DNA from: Talaromyces rugulosus
Taxonomy: Eukaryota; Ascomycota; Eurotiomycetes; Eurotiales; Trichocomaceae
Direction: 5' to 3'
Length of the DNA: 64,000 nt
NCBI RefSeq assembly: GCF_013368755.1
Contig: NC_049562.1
Span: 186,001 to 250,000, forward strand
Of this stretch, positions 24,389-35,159 are shown in pieces. Position 1 is the first letter of the stretch. Every line of letters begins with the position of its first letter. The notes under the pieces were generated by a model. That model searched no databases and was not told where the DNA came from. It worked only from the letters and a program-made list of their open reading frames with translations. The position numbers and the translations under genes were made by a program.

Positions 24389-25958
24389 ATACTTTTTAAA
24401 TGTCGACCGTCAAATCTACTAGTCTAGAACATCCATAGTCAATTTACGCAACATAAAGCAAGTCAAAAGGCGCTTTTCTGCCTAGTAATGTAAATATTTA
24501 CTTGGTCAATAGTTATATTTATAGACTCTATAAAAAATAATATGATTAAAAAATTATTAATTATTTTATTAAAAATATTTTTTATTATTTAACTTTTAAA
24601 TAGATTATAATTTTTAATAAAAAACTTAATTAGTAGATCTAATGAAGTTTCCATATTTTAGCTGATACCCAGAGAAACCCCCAATCGTTAACTACTGCCA
24701 ACAGTTCTCAGGTTCCTACAAGGCAGATATAGTCTGATATACCAACAAACGTACATAACATCCAAAAATCAACAGTAACTGGCAAAAAGCGAGGAACTAG
24801 ACGGAAATACTACAACAGGGCCATTTATGAGGAATATCAAGATCTCTGCAGCAGCTAGAAGCCAGAGACATGCTATCAACGACAGAGTATTCTTTTCACT
24901 AACAATAATACAATTCATAGCAGGCAGGTTTTACCGAACCCCAATTTTATGACATCCAATTAAGACGAGCCACACAGACAGCTGAACGCAAGATGCCTCT
25001 CCCTGGCCGCACCCTGCCGCTCCTCAGGGCAGCAAGCCGCACGAACTAGATTGGGACAGGCAACCCCTATCTCGCACGATCTTATATATGTAGCAATAAC
25101 ATTGAAAATCCCAGTTTCAGATGCCCTTTCAGATGTCCTCAGGCGGCTCATCAACCAGGAGATTTCAAACTTGCGTTCTCGGTACATTCTTGAGAAATGT
25201 CAGACTCTCTCAATCCCCCCCCAGTCTCAAGCCGTCATTATTTTTCATTTTATTTAAAATCGTGCTTCTATTTGATACGCAAGGTCCGCCTGTCATTTCC
25301 TCTCCAAATTAATAATGAACAACACGTGAAACTCATCTCAATTTTCAAAGGGTCCAAAATTATTTCGCATATGGATCTGTTGTTAACACCGTCCTTAAGG
25401 CCGCTAATCCCGGATCCTCCGTCCCTCACCGAGTCCGAGTGTTGGTCCAGGTCTGGTGACGATCATGAGTCAACACCTGTGACTCACAAACAGAAAAACC
25501 ACCATGCAACAGAGTGTGTAAGTGTACGTGCGCGTAAAAGCAATTGCATTGGAGACATTTTTCCGTATATATTAATGATTAAAATGTTGGTATGATATAT
25601 CGTGATTGATTGTATAAATATAGCTAGTCCATTCATTTACACTTCTATTTACTGCCTATGTATGTATTGAGAGATTAATTGATCGTTTTCCTATATATTT
25701 GCTGCAGCCGCGAGAACAATTGAAACCGCCCGCTCTAGAACCATGCATGACAAACCAAGCATGACAACCAAGCTGTCCCTTTTTGGTATGGACGATCCGC
25801 CGGCCCACTAATGACGGCATCGAGGTCCATGAAATGAAGCTATATTATTTCGTGTCGTGTGTATTTAAGCCGAACTTCATGGCGCTCGTTGACATCAAAC
25901 AATATACTTGACAATAATCATCTACCACTACAATTTTTAACCAAGAATACCTGTCGCC
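24389..25958. other. Intergenic with extreme AT island
   Basis: Positions 24516-24650 are almost pure A/T with poly-T and poly-A strings, a typical RIP or isochore-like island. The rest (24650-25860) has no convincing gene. A stretch near 24785-24860 reads KKRGTRRKYYNRAIY then stops, which could be a mobile-element remnant but matches nothing I can name. The GST promoter occupies the end, with TATTTAA near 25861. Confidence 0.5.
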
Positions 25959-26624
25959 ATGACTATCACCATCCACCATCTACACGTCTCATCATCCGAG
26001 CGTGTAATCTGGCTGTGCGAAGAAGTCGGCGTCGACTACGAACTCAAGACATACAATCGTTCACCACTCTTAGCTCCGCCCGAATACAAATCCCTGCACC
26101 CAGCTGGAACGTCACCCGTTATCCAGGACGGCGATTTGACTTTAGCCGAGACCGCCGCGTGTATCGAATACATCGCGCAGAAATATGCCAACGGAAAGCT
26201 TTTTCTAACGCCAACGCACCCCTCTTACGCGGACTTTTTGTACTGGTACCACTGGGCTAGTGGTACTTTTACGCCCACTGTCGGACGTGCTATGTTGGTA
26301 CGCGCTGGTGGGATACCCGAGGATAATCTGGTTGCAAAGCTAGGAAGTGAGCGTTTCAAGAGAGGGCTGTTGGCTCTGGACAACCAGCTGCGTGATAATA
26401 CATGGCTTGCCGGTGATGACTTCACGGCTGCAGATATTATGGTTGTCTTCCCACTGACAACGATGCGATATTTCTTTGGTTACGGTTTTCACGACCATGT
26501 CAATATCGCCAATTATCTCAAACGAGTGGGCGAGAGAGAGGCATACCAACGAGCCATGAAAACCGGTGATCCAGACTTGGAGCCAGCATTGGGACTAGAT
26601 CACCCGAAAGCATTTGGTGCATGA
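25959..26624 (+). CDS. Glutathione S-transferase
   Basis: A single exon encodes 221 residues. The N-terminal thioredoxin-like half contains SSSERVIWLCEEVG, the cis-Pro loop TSPVIQDGD, and LAETAACIEYIAQKY, where E-T binds the glutathione gamma-glutamyl group. The all-helical half carries the N-capping motif WLAGDDFTAADIM. It is a cytosolic GST of the fungal/bacterial GstA-like group that conjugates glutathione to electrophiles. It is intact, with TATTTAA about 98 bp upstream. Nearby are a maleylacetate-reductase-like gene and a dead second GST, suggesting aromatic or xenobiotic metabolism. Confidence 0.92.
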   Translation: MTITIHHLHVSSSERVIWLCEEVGVDYELKTYNRSPLLAPPEYKSLHPAGTSPVIQDGDLTLAETAACIEYIAQKYANGKLFLTPTHPSYADFLYWYHWASGTFTPTVGRAMLVRAGGIPEDNLVAKLGSERFKRGLLALDNQLRDNTWLAGDDFTAADIMVVFPLTTMRYFFGYGFHDHVNIANYLKRVGEREAYQRAMKTGDPDLEPALGLDHPKAFGA

Positions 26625-27029
26625 TACCAAAACATATTATGCGTAGAAATTCCGCTCTTTGATTTTGCTTTCTAGTGTGGATACTAGAATTACCTGTACA
26701 CTATTTCCTCTCATATACCCACTACACTCATGAAATTTTAATACGCGTGAAATTGTTACCATAAAATATCTAAACAATGTAGGACATGAGAACTACATAC
26801 TATCACGTACAAATAGTGCTACTTGGAATCGATTCTAAAGCGCTGTTATATCAAAGAGTCTGAATAAAACGGAAAGGTTGTAGGATTGGTACACGTGACG
26901 TTTTTGGTTCGATATACATGCGAAGAGGACTAGTTGACTGTTTAATTTCACCGTGGTTGTTTCACAAATATTAAACTAGGATTCTCTTGCGGGGTATACA
27001 TCCTCTCGACTGTGACATAACTAGCCACA
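26625..27029. other. Short convergent intergenic
   Basis: About 400 bp lie between the converging GST and maleylacetate-reductase-like genes. The stretch is AT-rich 3' flank; nothing coding is seen. Confidence 0.4.
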
Positions 27030-28366
27030 CTACCGCACTGTATCTAGAATCGTTTTAATTCCTTCCAACGGAGGTAAGATACCATATTCTCCAAGTACAT
27101 CGGTCGTAGCTAATTCAGCAATTCTTTGTATCTGTTCATCACCTGTGACGCCGACTTCGTGCAGACGACTGGGCAAACCGAGAAGTCCGACAAGGCGCGT
27201 GACAGCGTCCGATGCAGATTTTTCGTTCCATTTCAAGGTCTCGTTAAAGATGGCCAAGACTTCTGCATGAGACCCTTGGCGAATTTTAACATCAGTGTGT
27301 GTCTCCGTGTAACCTAGAACAGGAGGCAGAAGAATACAGCTCGTGATTCCTATTTTCTACGTCAATAATTCCTGCCCCAATAGAGCTATATGGGACTACT
27401 CACCATGCTGAACACCCGCGTAGCTTCCCTGGAAGTGTCTTATTAGCATAATTTAGATTTTATATCTGATGGGGTACTAACGAGTTGGTGTCCCAGCGCA
27501 TGACTAGTACCGAATGCCACTTTCATAAAGATCCACGCAAATAGAGCCAGTCTCGACCCTCTCTGACAATCGGATATGCCCTGGAGCAGTCCTTCGCTGG
27601 AAGGATCGTCTGATTTATTCTCGCAATACTCCACCAGACCTTTTAAAAGATTTCCCAGCCCCGACTTGACATATGGCGTCGCCTCATGAGTAAATTTTGG
27701 GCTACACATGGTCTCCACAAAGTGATCAACCGCTCTCATTCCCGAAGCTAGCCAAAGATCCCGTGGAATTGTAGCAGCGACGCGAGGGTCACATATGATC
27801 AGAGTAGGTGCGCCATCTTCTTGCACAAAGTGCTGCTTTTTGCCTTTAGAATTAGTACCGCTAGCGTAGTGGTTCCATTCTCCAGAGCTAAGACTCGTTG
27901 GGACGCAAATAAGCTTTGTAGTGGGAGACTTGAGGTTTTCTGGACCTGCCAGTCCGCGCTTTTGATCTACCAGGGATTCCATGTCCTCGTAACTGAATCC
28001 TAGCGGTAGTGTGGCACTAAGAATAACAGCTGTTTTGCACGAGTCTGAGTATGACCCGGAACCGATGCACACCACAGCATCGATGCTATTCTGCTGGACA
28101 CGGCGCGCGATATCAATTGTATCCGCATACGGCGAATGGCTACCGACTCCCACTTTCTTGTCCACGTAGGCGAGCTCGGCCAGTCTTGCTTCTAAGTCTT
28201 TGATAACCTCGCTTTTAGTGTCGAGAGTGGTACTAACAACCAACAGCACACGTGTCGCTTCCCATTCTTTCAGTGCCGCAGGGATGTCGTTAAGATACGA
28301 ACCATCAAAGATCGCATCGTGGCCTTTGCGAGTATCGACCGGGAGTTGTTGAATTCTTTCGTACAT
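27030..28366 (-). CDS. Iron-containing alcohol dehydrogenase family, maleylacetate reductase-like
   Basis: Exons 28366-27482, 27428-27404 and 27349-27030, with introns of 53 and 54 bp, give 409 residues in frame throughout. The NAD(P)-binding loop is CIGSGSYSDSCK. Metal-site histidines are seen in GMRAVDHFVE and GTSHALGHQL, the usual Fe-ADH pattern. GSYAGVQHGITSCILLPPVL across the 25-nt micro-exon is the conserved continuation. In this family maleylacetate reductases carry out the step from maleylacetate to 3-oxoadipate in resorcinol, hydroxyquinol and related aromatic breakdown; the exact substrate is inferred. Its neighbours (GST, transporter) fit an aromatic-catabolism context. Confidence 0.88.
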
Positions 28367-29167
28367 GGCGGCGTGTTAGAGTAGTTGGGTCCCCAACTTG
28401 CCCGGACGGGTACTAAAATTTTATAGGCACATGGAAAGCGGAACGAGGAAATTAATGCAAACGGCCCACATATTTGACAATAAATTATTATAGCTTAATG
28501 CTAAAACTGGCTCCCCACTCGGTATGCTGGTGAAATAGACTATATCAACTTTACACGAAGGACGGGCAGACACCATGTAATCATACCTTGGTTTGGACGA
28601 TTCCTTCATCTTGTGACCTGTAGTTTTATTTTCATAAATAGGTATTCCCGGATTTATTGCCGAACAAAATCTGGATCTGGCAACTTGGCAGTTCAATCTC
28701 GAAGCGATACCATCGGCGACAATGACTTCACTCACTCCAGGAACCGCTTACTATGCAAATATGGGACTGAAGGTTCCTGTTAACGTTGTTCAAATCCCTC
28801 GCATTGAAGTTCGCCTTGTAATTTTTAGAACTTGGACGCCTGGTAAAAAAACAAAACAAAAAAAACAAACACAAACCTAGTGAAGATTAAAGTGCTCTGA
28901 TAATTGAAGGTTGTATGTTCCTCACATTGATGCTCTTGTGACCTTTCAATATCATTGAACATTAACCTGATAGGCTATTGAAAAGCCCTGTTCCTCGGAG
29001 TTTAGCCAAAAATTCCGAAAGGTTTGATTATTTAAACAGCCAACGATGCCCTAAATGCCAAGGCTATATAACATGCGAAGGCTGATAATCCTCAATCATC
29101 TTAACTCTGCATCAATTGATATTGGCTTCGAATTCTTTTTTAAAGAAGAGTGATTACTCTATATATA
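28367..29167. other. Intergenic, nothing recognised
   Basis: The upstream region of the maleylacetate-reductase-like gene comes first. A plus-strand stretch at 28640-28830 is free of stops in one frame (IPGFIAEQNLDLATWQF) but has no start, partner exon or known family. Confidence 0.35.
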
Positions 29168-29943
29168 GCAGCGACCCCTAACGGCTTCAAGATCTCTATC
29201 GTGCTTGAGAAGCTTGGTATTGCGTACCATGCACAGCCGGTAGACTAAATGGCAAATGAACAAAAGGAGCAGTGCGTGCGCTAGACTTTGTCTTCGTATT
29301 CGGAAATGCACAAACTGACTTGATACAGGTGGTTTTTAAAATGCAACCCCAACGGATGCCTTCCGGCCATTACGGATGGATCCACCTGCGATTTTTAAAG
29401 CAGATCTATCATGCTCTATCTTGTGGATAAATACGACTCTGATAGGAAGATTAGCTACGAACTAGGGGATGTTTCAGGCTACACGGAACAACTGAGCTGG
29501 TTGATGTGGCAGATGGGAGGACTAGATCCGATGCAAGGTACTGTAAACGGCTGATTATTTTAGTTTGATTTTATAAACAGAAATCACACAAGTACCTCTA
29601 ATCTCTCATTAACTAGTGTCTATTAGCAGGCCAAGAACACCACTTCACGGGATTTGCGCCGGTACGCTCAAAGTGGGACATTACGCGATACATTGACGAG
29701 ATCAAGCGCCTTTATTCAGTATTGAATACTCGTCTGAACGAGGTACCGTACGTTTCTGGAGATAAATATACCATTGCTATGTGATATTGCATGTTTCTGT
29801 TGGGTGCGCGTTTCCCCCGCTTTGCTCGGATTTGACCTGGACGCATGGCCAGCCATCAAGAAATGGCACGATTCCATTCTACAACGAGAGACAGTCAAAA
29901 GGGCCGTAAAGGTTTCAAGGTCAGAGGTTACCGAGGTTTGCTA
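29168..29943 (+). pseudogene. Ure2-like glutathione S-transferase, decayed
   Basis: The order of motifs is that of a full fungal Ure2-type GST: TPNGFKISIVLEKLGI, then FLKCNPNGCLPAITDG, SIMLYLVDKYD, QMGGLDPMQG, GFAPVRSKW, RLYSVLNTRL and a final helical part. The frame is broken by in-frame stops at 29246 (TAA), 29396 (TAA) and 29782 (TGA). Between the conserved blocks the splice sites remain roughly recognisable. It cannot make a functional protein. It lies in the same orientation as, and 3 kb from, the intact GST at 25959, but is from a different GST subfamily, so it is not a simple tandem copy. Confidence 0.8.
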
Positions 29944-30716
29944 AAATGGTTGTTGAAAAGAGGAGAGATATGGAAAAAAAGGTAAATACGGATATGCATT
30001 AGTGGATTTTGAGTCATCGATGCATCGGTATATTTTGTCTGTCAAATTCTGATAGATTATGTGATCTGGCAAAATGCCCCCAATATTGCTCAATAAAGCT
30101 GTTTGCATGATTGAGTCCTTCTACTAGTTTTTTAATGATCACTATTGGGACTAGCTATACCGTATCTGGAATTGCTACTAGCATTCAATATTATTATTCT
30201 TGTACAATGTTTTCATGTTTAGCGCACTATAGCAAGCTTAGTCACTAAACTAAGGCTCGTACAAGAGAAAGTATGTCAGGGTCCAAGACGTGATTTAAGC
30301 CAAGACACATATACTCCCCGGGAAGGAAATCTTAGCTCTTGGCCTAAAGTTGTCTTTTCATTAATATTAGTGTGCTGATTCGTTGGCTATCAGTCTCCCA
30401 GCTGACGTGACAGTGGATATGCCAAGCAAATCTTGTACCGATATAGTACCGATTAACAGCATGTCTTCGAACATCCAACAATATTGTCCATGCTTACTGG
30501 CTCCTGTCTTTCCTGTGGGGTTATTTAATAGACAAGTCACGGCAGCCAAAAGAACCCCGGGAATACAGCATTAGTGGATGCAACCCCAGGTTTCCCCTCT
30601 CCACCCGAAGGTGTTGAAAGACGCCCTGATTCCCTACGTGTTCCAGGTATGGAGCGTGTTTTCCTACACACAGGTTGATTAATTATCATCGCAGACTTTG
30701 TGCTCCGGTCGACAAG
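29944..30716. other. Intergenic upstream of sugar-type transporter
   Basis: No gene recognised. It ends in the untranslated region of the transporter starting at 30717. Confidence 0.35.
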
Positions 30717-32330
30717 ATGAGTAATAGGCTGGGGAATTTCCGGGCCATCTACCTTGCCGCGCTATGCTGCATCGGGTCGTTTCTCTTTGCGTATGACACT
30801 GGCATTGTCGGTGGTGTCTTGACGCTAGAGGCGTTTGAGAATGACTTTCGCTATACCACGGCTCAAGCCACAAATATTAACTCCAATTGTGTATCCATTC
30901 TTCAAGCCGGTGCCTTTTTTGGGTGTTTCCTAATATGGCCGATCACTGAGCGCTTCGGGCGTCGACTCGCGATAATGGGGAGCTCCTTGGTGTTTTGTCT
31001 GGGAGGAATTTTACAAGTGGTGAATACACACTCTATTGGTGCTTTCTATGCAGGGAGGGTGATTTCCGGCTTTGGCGTCGGCGCAGCGACGGTGTTGGTG
31101 CCCATGTTTTCAGCGGAGATGTCGCCCAAGAGTATGCGAGGAACATTGGGATCATTCTTTCAACTTTTCTTTTCTCTTGGTGTTTGTGTTAGTTACTGGT
31201 GTGTATTTCTCTTTATCCCAATCTTCGTGTGTGCGTGTGCACAATCAGCTAATAACCTGCGGTTAGGGTCAACTACGGAGTCCAACAACATATTGCACCA
31301 AGTACGATCCAATGGCAGATTCCCATCGGACTACAGCTTGTTCCTGGCGGGCTTATCGGACTCGGTATGCTGCTAGTCAAAGAATCGGTACGATGGCTCG
31401 CCAAGAAGGGCCGCAACGACGAAGCTCTCGAAAATTTGATATGGATCCGGGGTGGTGACGCCCCAGAGGTACGCGCTGAGTTCGAGGAGATCTTAGCAGG
31501 CCTGGAGGAAGAATTCAGGGCAACCGAAGGTGTAACCTGGAAGGAACTTCTCCTTCCAGCAAACCGGTTTCGAGTGTTTGTTATTATCACCATGCAGCTA
31601 GGCGTTCAGCTGACGGGAAATACCTCTCTGGCATACTATGCGCCGCAGATCTTCAAGTCAGTCGGCGCGGGAAATTCCTCCCTTCTTGTTACTGGATTTT
31701 TTGGAGTGGTCAAAGTCTGCGCTGTCTCTATTTTTTCGATTTTTGTTGTTAGTCGAATTGGTCGGAAAACGGCATTCATGGGCGGCGCGGCAGCCATGGG
31801 CTGTTTCATGCTTGCGATAGCGATAATCGTCGCTAAAGAACCTCCGTCAACAACAGGAGGCGTCAGCCACGCTGGGATTGCTGCAATTGCGATGGTCTAC
31901 TGTGAATCCAGTGCGTACAACATGTCGTGGGGCCCCGTGTCGTGGCTGTATCTCGGCGAGATATTTCCCACGCGGATTCGAGAGTTCGGAATCGCCATTG
32001 GTGCAGCCTCACAATGGCTGTTCAATTTCATGCTGTCTGAAATTACTCCGCATGCAATCAGCAATATCCACTGGAGGATGTTTCTGATGTTTTCTATTTT
32101 TAACTACTCGCTGGTGGTATATGCATTTTTTGTACTGCGTGAGGTATGTTTATCTCATCCCAATGTTAAAATAGGTTATGGTCAGCTAATTGGAAATGCC
32201 TCAGACATCGGGTAAGTCCCTCGAAGAGATGGAGGAAGTTTTTGGATCCGCGCAAACTGCAGTGGACTCCGAGGCCATTCGAGCAAAAGTAGAGCGGTCC
32301 CAAGCCGAACACATGGAAGAAAAGTCTTGA
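30717..32330 (+). CDS. MFS sugar-type transporter (hexose/quinate family)
   Basis: Exons 30717-31198, 31267-32143 and 32205-32330 (introns 68 and 61 bp) give 494 residues. The start MSNRLGNFRAIYLAAL opens TM1. Family signatures are FAYDTGIVGG in TM1, ITERFGRRLAIM (motif A), QLGVQLTGNTSLAYYAPQIF in TM7, WGPVSWLYLGEIFPTRIRE in TM10-11, and ETSGKSLEEMEEVF just after TM12, the equivalent of PETKGRSLEE. All twelve segments are present. It imports a sugar or a quinate-like compound across the plasma membrane; which one is unknown. It follows the dead GST in the same orientation. Confidence 0.92.
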
Positions 32331-32959
32331 GGCAGTTGTATATTCGGATGTTTGGCGATGAACGGGACTGTTCGTGGGTTGGAAAGTAACACTGAATGGA
32401 ATGTTGCCTTCTCGAACGGTGGGAAGACGCATGTTGGGAGGTTTTGTTATTTACATAGTACTATATTTCAATGTTAGCCGGGACTCTAATATTAGCTTAA
32501 GTCGACTCCTATCTCGTACCGTCCAGTTGTATTGACTCCATGTGAAACAGTCACATAAGAATATCAGTTGACAACAATGATCTATGTCTACATAAATGTT
32601 CCAGGTATTTCGTAATTTAAGTTTCTACTTAGTAACGCACATACCTATGACTCTGTAGAGCGGTTGGTGTCCGGAAGGACTGTATGCGAACCCGTTGAGG
32701 CTTCTACCCCTTCCGATAGGGCCTCAAGCTTATAAGCATCATCTAGAAAGGCCCCTACTTCCTAATTAGATTGCATCTCGCGAGTATGAGGGGTAATTGT
32801 CTCATTGTGATCTATCAGCTCAACGAGTGGGGTTTCTGCAGGCACCTCGAACCAGGCTTTCCCGGGCCTGGAAAAAACATTTTCCTTTCTAAAAATGTAC
32901 TTTGCGTAATTCTTTCATCTATCACTACACCTTTCACAACTTGGGAAGACATCTACAAT
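32331..32959. other. Intergenic
   Basis: 3' flank of the transporter and promoter of the IFI6-like gene. No other signal seen. Confidence 0.35.
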
Positions 32960-33573
32960 ATGCCCCTTTCCACAGCAGCTATTCAAAAGTCGGTGTCGAA
33001 CCTAGGATGCGCCACCGGAAAAGTCTTTTACAATGGCATAGCTGAAGTCAGCCAGGTTGCAGCTGCCTACGGCCCTATAGTCGCTGACCAGACAGTAAAA
33101 CTATCAGGCCATGTCCGTCTCTCTCTCTCTCTGAGAGCACCTGTCCCTCCCTAGGTTGATACTCATTGTTGCTAACAGATTAAAACAGACAGCGAAATTG
33201 GCAAGGGAAAATAAAGCACTGTCAGTATGCGTCGCTGGCGGTATCATCATTGCTGCCCCAAGCCTCGTGTCTGCTCCGGTCCTTCAAGGACTAGGATATA
33301 CAATAACTGGGGTAAAAGCAGGTATGAGGAACACCAGGAGCCTTGTCAAACATCGTTAGCTGCATCTTCTCACAATTTCCTTTTTATGTAGGCTCCCTAG
33401 CAACCGGTATCCAAAGTGCTATTGGGAATGTTGGTACTGGGAGTCTTTTTGCTACTGCACAGAGTGCCGGCGCAGGCGGGGCAGGTCTTGTGGCTCTAAA
33501 CACGGCTATCCAAAGTGCTGGTGCAGCGATAATGAGTTCTAGCGGGATGATGTATCTTAGATCAAAGCTATAA
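32960..33573 (+). CDS. Interferon-induced 6/27-like (ISG12 family) small membrane protein
   Basis: Exons 32960-33112, 33189-33321 and 33392-33573 give 155 residues. The family block runs GGIIIAAPSLVSAPVLQGLG, then GSLATGIQSAIGNVGTGSLF and QSAGAGGAGL, the glycine/alanine-rich hydrophobic pattern of IFI6/IFI27. The first intron uses a weak GTCCGT donor beside a CT microsatellite, so the junction near residue 51 is less certain. Animal relatives sit in mitochondrial or ER membranes and influence apoptosis; fungal members are uncharacterised. The next gene downstream is a mitochondrial pyruvate carrier subunit in the same orientation. Confidence 0.82.
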
Positions 33574-34056
33574 CGGTACTCAGTACATCCAGTGTTGGGG
33601 TTTCTTTTCATGTGCGCTGACTAGCGCATCTCATAGTGTGGCTATGGATGATTATGGCTCCGGCAACGACATTCAGAGATATCGAGTATTCACAACTTTT
33701 GGAAGGCTGCAGTCGTCCTCTGTGTATTGAAAATGTAAAAATAGTTGCAAAGATTCTGTGTTTTTGTACAAATGTTATTATTTTTACGAGTATGACATCA
33801 TCCCGACATGTGTCTAGCGCTGACTAAGGCTGCCGCCGACACCGGCGAGTGACTCACTAACTCTCTAAATCCGGTAAAAGCCATGCCTCATTTTTTATTT
33901 TTTATCGCTGGAACAGTGGAAACAAGCATTATTCATTCTCTAGGAAACGTGTTTTTGCACCAATTCACCTCAATTACTCGCTTTATTTTATACGCCCTTG
34001 AGATTCCTATTACTTCTGTATATTCCTATCCCCTGTTGGGTTCCAACAACTACGCC
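33574..34056. other. Intergenic
   Basis: Contains the promoter of the MPC1-like gene. The frame open upstream of 34057 is unlikely to be coding, because the family starts at the ATG there. Confidence 0.4.
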
Positions 34057-34479
34057 ATGGCTGCCGCTATAAAGGCAATCAACGCGAAGATTCGCTCAAA
34101 TAAAGTTTCAGACTACTTCTGTTCAACGCGTGTGTTTTAATTTAAAATGTCAATAATGTTTGATTTCAACATATTGACCGCTGTTTCCAGATTTCTGGGG
34201 CCCCGCCTCGAATTTTGGCCTTCCTGTGGCCGCCGTGATGGATACACAAAAAGACCCAGAAATGTATGCTCCTACTTATGCACTTGCCATACATCTGATA
34301 TCTAAAGCTTCATAAACAGAATCTCGGGGCGAATGACGAGCGCGTTTGTTGTCTGTTCTGCCTTGTTGATGCGATATTCTCTCGCTGTGTCGCCAAAAAA
34401 TTATTTGCTATTTGCAATGCATTCAGTAAATCTTGGCGCACAGTCATTCCAGGGCTGGAGGTTTATAAATTATTGGTAG
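34057..34479 (+). CDS. mpc1: Mitochondrial pyruvate carrier subunit 1 (MPC1)
   Basis: Exons 34057-34129, 34191-34263 and 34320-34479 (introns 61 and 56 bp) give 101 residues, near the usual length. Family motifs run in order: FWGPASNFGLPVAAVMD, DPEIISGRMTSAF, RYSLAVSPKNYLLFAMHSVN and QGWRFINYW at the very end. Two to three membrane segments are present. With MPC2/3 the protein forms the inner-membrane importer of pyruvate into the matrix. The upstream-extended frame was not used because homology begins at MAAAIKAINAKI. Since an MPC1 gene is normally single-copy housekeeping, a second copy in such an accessory region would be worth checking. Confidence 0.9.
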
Positions 34480-35159
34480 TAGGTTTTTATCTATTCCGTC
34501 TGAAAACAAGATGACCTAACCATCTCCTCAGTCTTCAAGATAGAGCGGTGGCTAGTCCGTAACCTGGCAAGATTAGATGGAAAAATCTTCCCTTTGGTTT
34601 CTGGATTCTTCGTCACACTTCATGTCTAGTTAGGAATATATCAATTTGTTTTTAATGGATGAATTTGTAACCCACATTTTTATGCAGATGGCACATAGAC
34701 TAAATGATGATATACATCGGAAGCAAAAGCACAGATCGAGCGAGCAGATACACCCTAGACAAGCTACATTCGTAAGCTTGCTGTTGCAATTTCCAGATGT
34801 CGAGAGTTAGGGTTATTTCCGCATGAAGCCAATTGTACTTATATCGAAGAGCCGTAAGAAGCACCATCGACTATATTAAAAGGAAAGAGTTTTTTACGAT
34901 TATACGCTCTTCTAGTTGGTGCGTGTCTTCTCTGTAACTCTATATCCCATCCAATGTACGAATACACCAGTAGTCCTTGCACTTAGATAGTTCATGCTCT
35001 GTCGATCAAATACTTCATTGATGTTGTTATCTTTCAGAATTTCTATCATAGTGTTTTCTAAGCCAAAAAGTGAACAAAAAACTCCCAAAACACCGTGTGA
35101 ATGCTGTGAACATCAAGCCAAGATACATAAGCAGAAACCCATACAACCACTCGCTCATA
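34480..35159. other. Convergent intergenic
   Basis: 3' flanks of MPC1 and of the minus-strand L-domain gene. Nothing coding seen. Confidence 0.4.

Noticed and set aside
28640..28830. Possible exon reading IPGFIAEQNLDLATWQF
   Set aside because: No start codon, partner exon or recognised family; kept only as a note in the intergenic entry.
33113..33130. GC-AG intron in the IFI6-like gene
   Set aside because: A GT donor 7-8 bases further along fits the frame equally well and is the simpler choice, although weak.
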